Source of the DNA: Mallotus nudiflorus
Lineage: Eukaryota > Streptophyta > Magnoliopsida > Malpighiales > Euphorbiaceae
Direction of reading: 5' to 3'
Assembly (NCBI GenBank): GCA_947683625.1
Contig: CANTUR010000242.1
Location: 124,001 to 188,000 of the forward strand
DNA length: 64,000 nucleotides
Part shown: positions 59,458 through 64,000 of the stretch, one piece after another
Position numbering within the stretch: position 1 is the first letter of the stretch
How the letters are laid out: every line of letters begins with the position of its first letter
Program-made: the position numbers and the translations under genes
Notes under the pieces: generated by a model
Told to the model about the DNA's origin: nothing
What the model saw: only the letters and a program-made list of their open reading frames with translations
Databases searched by the model: none

Positions 59458-59511
59458 GCGCCGAGACAGAGGCCTAACGGATCAGGCCACCGAGTTTGTC
59501 TCGTGGAGCGC
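59458..59511 (+). other. Hairpin H3 in the LTR
   Basis: Nested arms GCGC/GCGC, CGAGACA/TGTCTCG and GGCCT/AGGCC. The chromovirus B LTR keeps GCGCCGAGAC and GTCTCGAGGAGCGC. Chromovirus A has the shorter TGCTCC/GGAGCA. Flanked by TCTAG and a GTGAGT, so it may be a small exon. Confidence 0.6.
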
Positions 59512-59956
59512 TAACATGTGAGTTATTATACTATATATATATGCACTGCATATAGGGTGCATTATTTAGATTTTTCATTTTCATTGTATGTTTTAAAAAA
59601 ATGATTTAAATTATAATATTTTTGGTATATTTTTTATTTATTCCCGAATAAATAAATGTTTTATTATTAAATTAAACCTAACACATTAGTGGTATATTTA
59701 GGGTTTATTTCTGATATATGCATGCTAGATAATTAGGTTTATTTTTAGTATATTTGTGAATATATGTTAAACACAAACACGTATTTAAATGAATATTTAT
59801 ACATAAATGGTTTATTAAATGATTTGAGTACTTAGAGTATATCTTTTGCATATTTAAATATATTTTTAAGATAATGCATGTTATATTATTGTTACTCATT
59901 TAAATTGTTTTTAACTATATTAATGATTTATCTTTAGTTTATTTCATATTTTATTT

Positions 59957-59959
<3 letters not shown>

Positions 59960-60041
<82 letters not shown>
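59960..60041. repeat. (AT)n microsatellite
   Basis: About 40 uninterrupted AT units within the LTR. Confidence 0.97.
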
Positions 60042-60044
<3 letters not shown>

Positions 60045-60296
60045 GAACTATACTGGGTATATTTTAGGTATATATATATATGGTTGGTTTTACTATTATG
60101 AATATTGTTCTACATTAATTATTTTTCGAATGAATGATTTATTCGAAGTGAAGGATATTAATAGAACGTGCTTCCTAGTGGGCAGCACTAGGACCGTGTA
60201 CGTACCGATACGATAGATAAAGATTGAGTGAGAGTTAAAATTGGGTGATTATAATTGATTTAATTGATTTGACTAAGATTAATGGTATGTTAGATA

Positions 60297-60555
60297 GTGT
60301 GATTGCTGGAGCTCGGTTGACTAAGTGTCTCGGGGCCAATCACACTAACAGTCAGACTGCTAGAGCTCGGTTGACTTAGTGTCTCGGGGCCAGTCTACTG
60401 TCCATAAGTGAATTGAATGATCTATTGGGTTGATTGAGATGTGAGGTGATGGATAGTGTGATTGCTGGAGCTCGGTTGACCAAATTTCCGGGGCCAATCA
60501 CACTGACAGCCAGACTGCTGGAGCTCGGTCGACTTAGTGTCTCGAGGCCAGTCTG
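60297..60555 (+). repeat. Four tandem modules closed by inverted repeats
   Basis: Modules at 60297-60345, 60353-60396, 60456-60503 and 60511-60555 share CTGGAGCTCGGTTGAC and GTGTCTCGGGGCC. Modules 1 and 3 are closed by GTGTGATTG/CAATCACAC, modules 2 and 4 by CAGACTG/CAGTCT(G). Chromovirus B LTRs hold two such modules. Confidence 0.85.
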
Positions 60556-61233
60556 CTGTCCAAATTGGAATAAGTGTTCTATTTGGAATCAAGTGAGCCT
60601 GTATGGCTAGAGTGATGATGGGATTGTTTGAGGTTGTTATTATTTAGGGTTCTATGGATCCTTCATGAATTAAAACAAACATTTTCTACATTTAGTATAT
60701 TTATAAAAACAGAGTTTGACATTCGTGTGAATTGTGTGTATATACATACATATATATTAATGCCTGATTGTTATGGTTTAGTTGCATGTATATATAGTAT
60801 AATAATTCACTCAGTGAGGTCTAACCCCCCTCAATTATTTTTTTTCAGGAGATTCCATATCGTCAGACCTTAGTTGTAGAGTTCCTCGCCGGTGTTCTTC
60901 AGTCTCGACTATTTTATGCAAATGTATATTTTGAACTTTGAATTGTATTCTAGAAACTGCAGTAGTAGTGTTATTATATTGGAAGTGTATTATTTTGTTT
61001 GGATATTATATACTCTGAGAATTTGTATTTGAATATTGTACGAATATGTATTTATTTATAAAAGGATTTGGAGTATTTATTTTATATATTGATTCAGAAA
61101 AATTTTAATTTGGTCATACTTTTATTTAATTATTGCATGATTTTATTTTCTTAGGCTTGCTACGGGTTCCGGATTCGAAAGAATTCCCGTTCCCTAGCGC
61201 CGGTCATGACTCCTAGTTTGGGTCGTGACAAAG

Positions 61234-61246
61234 TTGGTATCAGAGC
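61234..61246 (+). other. Primer binding site of chromovirus C
   Basis: TTGGTATCAGAGC, exact initiator-tRNA-Met complement, three bases after the LTR. Confidence 0.95.
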
Positions 61247-61439
61247 TGAGTTCTGTGTCAGGGCTTAGTTGTTTGAGTTGTGGCCCTAGTTTTCGAAGTT
61301 GTGTTTTCTGTTAAACTACTACAGTGAATTAGGTTCGGTCATGTCTTTGAAAAGTCTTCCTTGCATTAGAAATTCCGCGTAACCGTTAGGGTGTCTGTTG
61401 ATGTTTATGATTATTTGAACTATTTGTTTATTTTTGCTC

Positions 61440-64000
61440 CTTATTGATTGCCTTGAGCGTGAATCGCTCCATTGATCGATGATAATTGATCTTCGGAGCA
61501 TGAGGTTCTACCCCCTATGCATCCTGTTAGGCGTAGGGGTAGAGATGGATTTAGAAGGCCTGATGATCACTGTTTACAATGGGAATAACTGAATGAGGAG
61601 CTGGTGGCTTAGCATTGCAATGATGTTGCTTCTGCAATAAGAGTTTTGCAGGATACGGTGCTGATACCTTCGATCGTTCAGCAGATGTAATTTCTTTTTC
61701 AACCGAGAACTTGAGACATGTCAATTCTGCGTATATGCTTTATTCTGAATTCTGTTGATTTCTATATCTTTTCAGCGCAGTGAATGTGAATTGTTTCTTC
61801 TGCAGAGACAATGTTGATAATTAGTCTTTTCAAGTTCGAGTTGTGGTTATAGTTCCAGCCCTACTACACCTATCTAGTATAGGGGTAGGTTAGAGGCAAC
61901 TATAACTCAAGGGTTAAGGTAGTCATTGTAAGTAGTACAAGCATTCCTTTTGGACTTGAACGTGCAACAATTGTGGCCAGGATAGCCGAGATTAATAAAA
62001 GCTTGATAGCATTTAATCAAGTTTGATAGTTGTTTGAATATGCTTTGATGGGGAATTGGAACATGTCTAATGAAGACGAAGCACTCTTGTACTCTTTATG
62101 GCAAGCTGTCAGTTCTGACTGCAACACATAATTTGAGTTAAAGGGGGATTTCTAAGATACTTCCATCTACCTTTAAGGAAGGATAATTACCTGTATCAGC
62201 TATTGCATAGAGTAAGGGAATAGCAATCAGTTGAGAAGATTACCTGTAAACTCTTCAATCTGATACGTCATGCTGAAGACGTAATACAGTATAAAAGGAG
62301 ATTGGTGGAATTATATATTACAGGATTAAGCGTAATATATTGGCATCTAAATTGAGAATTAAGACTCAGAGAGTTATTATGAATTCAGTCTTTTGGGTGT
62401 AATTAATCTTGATGAGATGTGAAAGGGTTATCAAGAATATCTGGCTCTAGTTGAGTATACTTCAGTGGAGAAGTTGTCTCTCCCAGATGTTTTAATTGCC
62501 TGTGAGTTACCAAGTTTACCACTTTACAGAGATTGAATTCTGTATCGATGTGGTTCCTGATATAACTCCTATTTCAATGTAGCCCTACAAAATGACTTTT
62601 GCAGAGCTGTAGGAGCAATTACGAGAGCTGTATGACCAAGGTTTTGTCAGACCTTATGTTTCTCTTTGGGGTGCACTAGTCCTGTTGTAAGGAAGAAGGA
62701 TGGTACCTTGAAACTATGCATTGACTGTAAAGAGTTGAACAGGGTAACAGTGAAGGACAAGTATCCTCTTTTGAGGATAGATGACATGTCTGATCAGCTA
62801 AAGAGTGCACAGTTCTTTTCAAAAATTAATTTGAAGTCAGGTTATCATTAGTTGTGGATCAGTTTGTAGTAGTCTTCATTAATGATATACTAATGTATTC
62901 AAAGTGAATGAAAGGGCACATATCATTTGAGGACTATACTACAGACACTAAGAGAATGTCAGCTTTATGCTGAATTCAAGAGGTATGATCATTGGGTGGA
63001 GAGTGTTATTTTTCTTAGAATTGTGGCATTTAAAGATAGAATTTGAGTTGGTCCACAAAAGATCAAAATAGCATCTGAGTGTCCCAGACTAACTGAATCC
63101 ATTGAGATCTATAATTTTCTGGGTTTAATTGGGTATCATAGGAAATCTGAATAGAATTCTCTAGAATTACAGCTCCTATGACCCTCATAACTCAGAAGAA
63201 TGGGAAGATTGTGTGAACAGATGTTTGTTAGAACAGCTTCTAAGTACTGAAGAAGACTGATTGATCTGAGGGTTACGTGAACTTTAGAGGATAAGACCTG
63301 ATATCATTACAGCATTTCATCATATCATCATAGCATCTCATTATAGCATTTCATCATGACATTTCATTCTAACATTTCATCATAACATTTCATTAGATCA
63401 TCTCATCATGACATTCATTATAGCATGTCATCATGGCATATCACCATAGCATGATCTACTGATAGGAGATGCCTAAGTTAATGATACAGGGTTGATGTTG
63501 TAATCTGAGAAAGGGATTCTATATAAGCTATGGAAGTGAACTTGCAATGTACATCCAAATGGTTACCAAGAATTATCATAGTATTCAGGATCAGTACTAG
63601 TGGTTTGGATTATAGAAGGATGTGACTGATTATATTTCTAAGTGTTAAAATTACCAGTCGGTGAAAGCTGAATATCATAAGTCTTCTGGGAAGTTTCAAT
63701 CTCTTTTGAATTTGGGTGGAAATAAGAGAGAATTGTGATAATTTTTGTGGTTGGTTACCTCATTCGAAGGGTGAATATGATTTCGTTGGAATGATTGTAG
63801 ACAAATTGACCAAGTCAGCTAATTTTTGGCCAGTGGAAGCCACTTATTCAGTAGCTAAGTGGGCTAAGCTGCATATGAAGCATATTGTGTGCCTGCATGG
63901 ACTACCTGTGTCCATTGTATATGGTAAAGGTACAGTGTCTACCTTTCGATTTTGGCAGAGATTATGGAGAGTAATAGACACCTGATTGGATTTCAATACT
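61440..64000 (+). pseudogene. Gag-pol remnant of chromovirus C
   Basis: Weak gag at 61440-62400 (VRRRGR-like arginine region near 61530). A protease-RT linker lies near 62460 (SVEKLSLPDVLIACEL). RT is at 62685-62850 with VRKKDGTLKLCIDCKELNR and SAQFFSKINLKSGYH, then a ~0.24-kb deletion joins directly to the catalytic block, read as FINDI (family FIDDI) near 62875. RNase H is not recognisable; a minisatellite sits at 63309-63453. Integrase follows at 63660-63985: KSSGKF-like, IVDKLTKSANFWPVEATYSV, HIVCLHGLPVSIV and FWQRLW. Extensively broken. Confidence 0.85.
63309..63453. repeat. CATTTCATCATAGCAT minisatellite
   Basis: About ten imperfect 13-16-bp units of CATTTCATCATAG/ACATTTCATCAT type, in the place where RNase H would be expected. 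Confidence 0.75.

Larger units (their letters stand above)
59518..60848 (+). other. Candidate intron 2 in the chromovirus C LTR
   Basis: Donor ACAT|GTGAGTTATT at 59518 and acceptor ATTTTTTTTCAG|GA at 60848 (1331 nt; 903 nt in chromovirus B, the difference including the AT microsatellite and two extra stem modules). Confidence 0.4.
57469..61230 (+). repeat. 5' LTR of chromovirus C
   Basis: 3762 bp, TGTAATATCCCG to TCGTGACA. Promoter-like TA-run 57998-58030, CT-rich then GC-rich leader to 58350, CCG|GTGAGT, TTTCTTTGCAG|G at 59263, three hairpins (59270-59511), GTGAGTTATT at 59518, tandem stem modules 60297-60555, TTTTTTTTCAG|GA at 60848 and a conserved end block (GGATTCGAAAGAATTCC, 61171). Extra length versus other LTRs comes partly from an (AT)n run at 59960-60041. 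Confidence 0.93.
57469..64000 (+). mobile_element. Ty3/gypsy chromovirus C (continues past the window)
   Basis: Plus-strand element with a complete 5' LTR, exact Met-tRNA primer site and a badly degraded interior. Inserted in a minus-oriented LTR of a related family, with left flank CCGAG as the presumed target duplication. The 3' end is outside. Confidence 0.92.

Overview
The window looks like nuclear DNA from a eudicot plant. It is AT-rich and built almost entirely of layered retrotransposons (Ty1/copia, Ty3/gypsy chromovirus, a Tat/Athila-like non-autonomous element and an L1-type LINE). The only host-gene sequence I recognise is two broken genes: a plant glyoxylate/hydroxypyruvate reductase (HPR3-like) and a cytosolic ribosomal protein S5 gene. 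I cannot name the species. I see no intact host gene, tRNA, rRNA, CRISPR or prokaryotic feature.

Layout. 1-2546: a degraded copia element (+) with a dispersed repeat (called R1 here) nested in its reverse transcriptase. 3246-4241 and 10289-10330: exon 1 and part of exon 2 of the HPR gene, cut by a copia element (4242-10288, minus strand, TSD ATAGT) whose 3' LTR carries a second R1 copy. 10497-20203: a degenerate gypsy chromovirus (+) without a visible TSD. 20420-20644: a further HPR piece on the opposite strand. 21203-25013: two RPS5 pieces separated by a 2.63-kb solo LTR (TSD ATTGG). 25135-27905: a tandem duplication of a 1.37-1.40-kb strand-asymmetric unit. 28370-28542: a MITE-like fold-back. 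29132-33310: a LINE remnant (minus). 33374-38150: a copia remnant (minus).

38678-50145 is a complete, comparatively young gypsy chromovirus (minus, TSD ATTTT, two 3.24-kb LTRs) whose gag-pol frame is broken by stop codons and one homopolymer frameshift. 50438-55317 is a short Tat/Athila-like non-autonomous element. 55318-57037 is unassigned. 57038-57468 is an LTR stub (minus) into which another chromovirus (57469 to beyond 64000, plus) has inserted.

The most interesting pattern is shared by the long chromovirus LTRs (10497, 17399, 21826, 38678, 46906, 57469). Each has a TA-rich promoter, a CT/GC-rich leader, splice-site-like junctions around AT-rich segments, RNA-hairpin-forming blocks at fixed places, and (in most) short tandem modules closed by inverted repeats. 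This resembles a multi-exon, structured RNA leader embedded in the LTR. It is an inference from sequence and needs transcript data.
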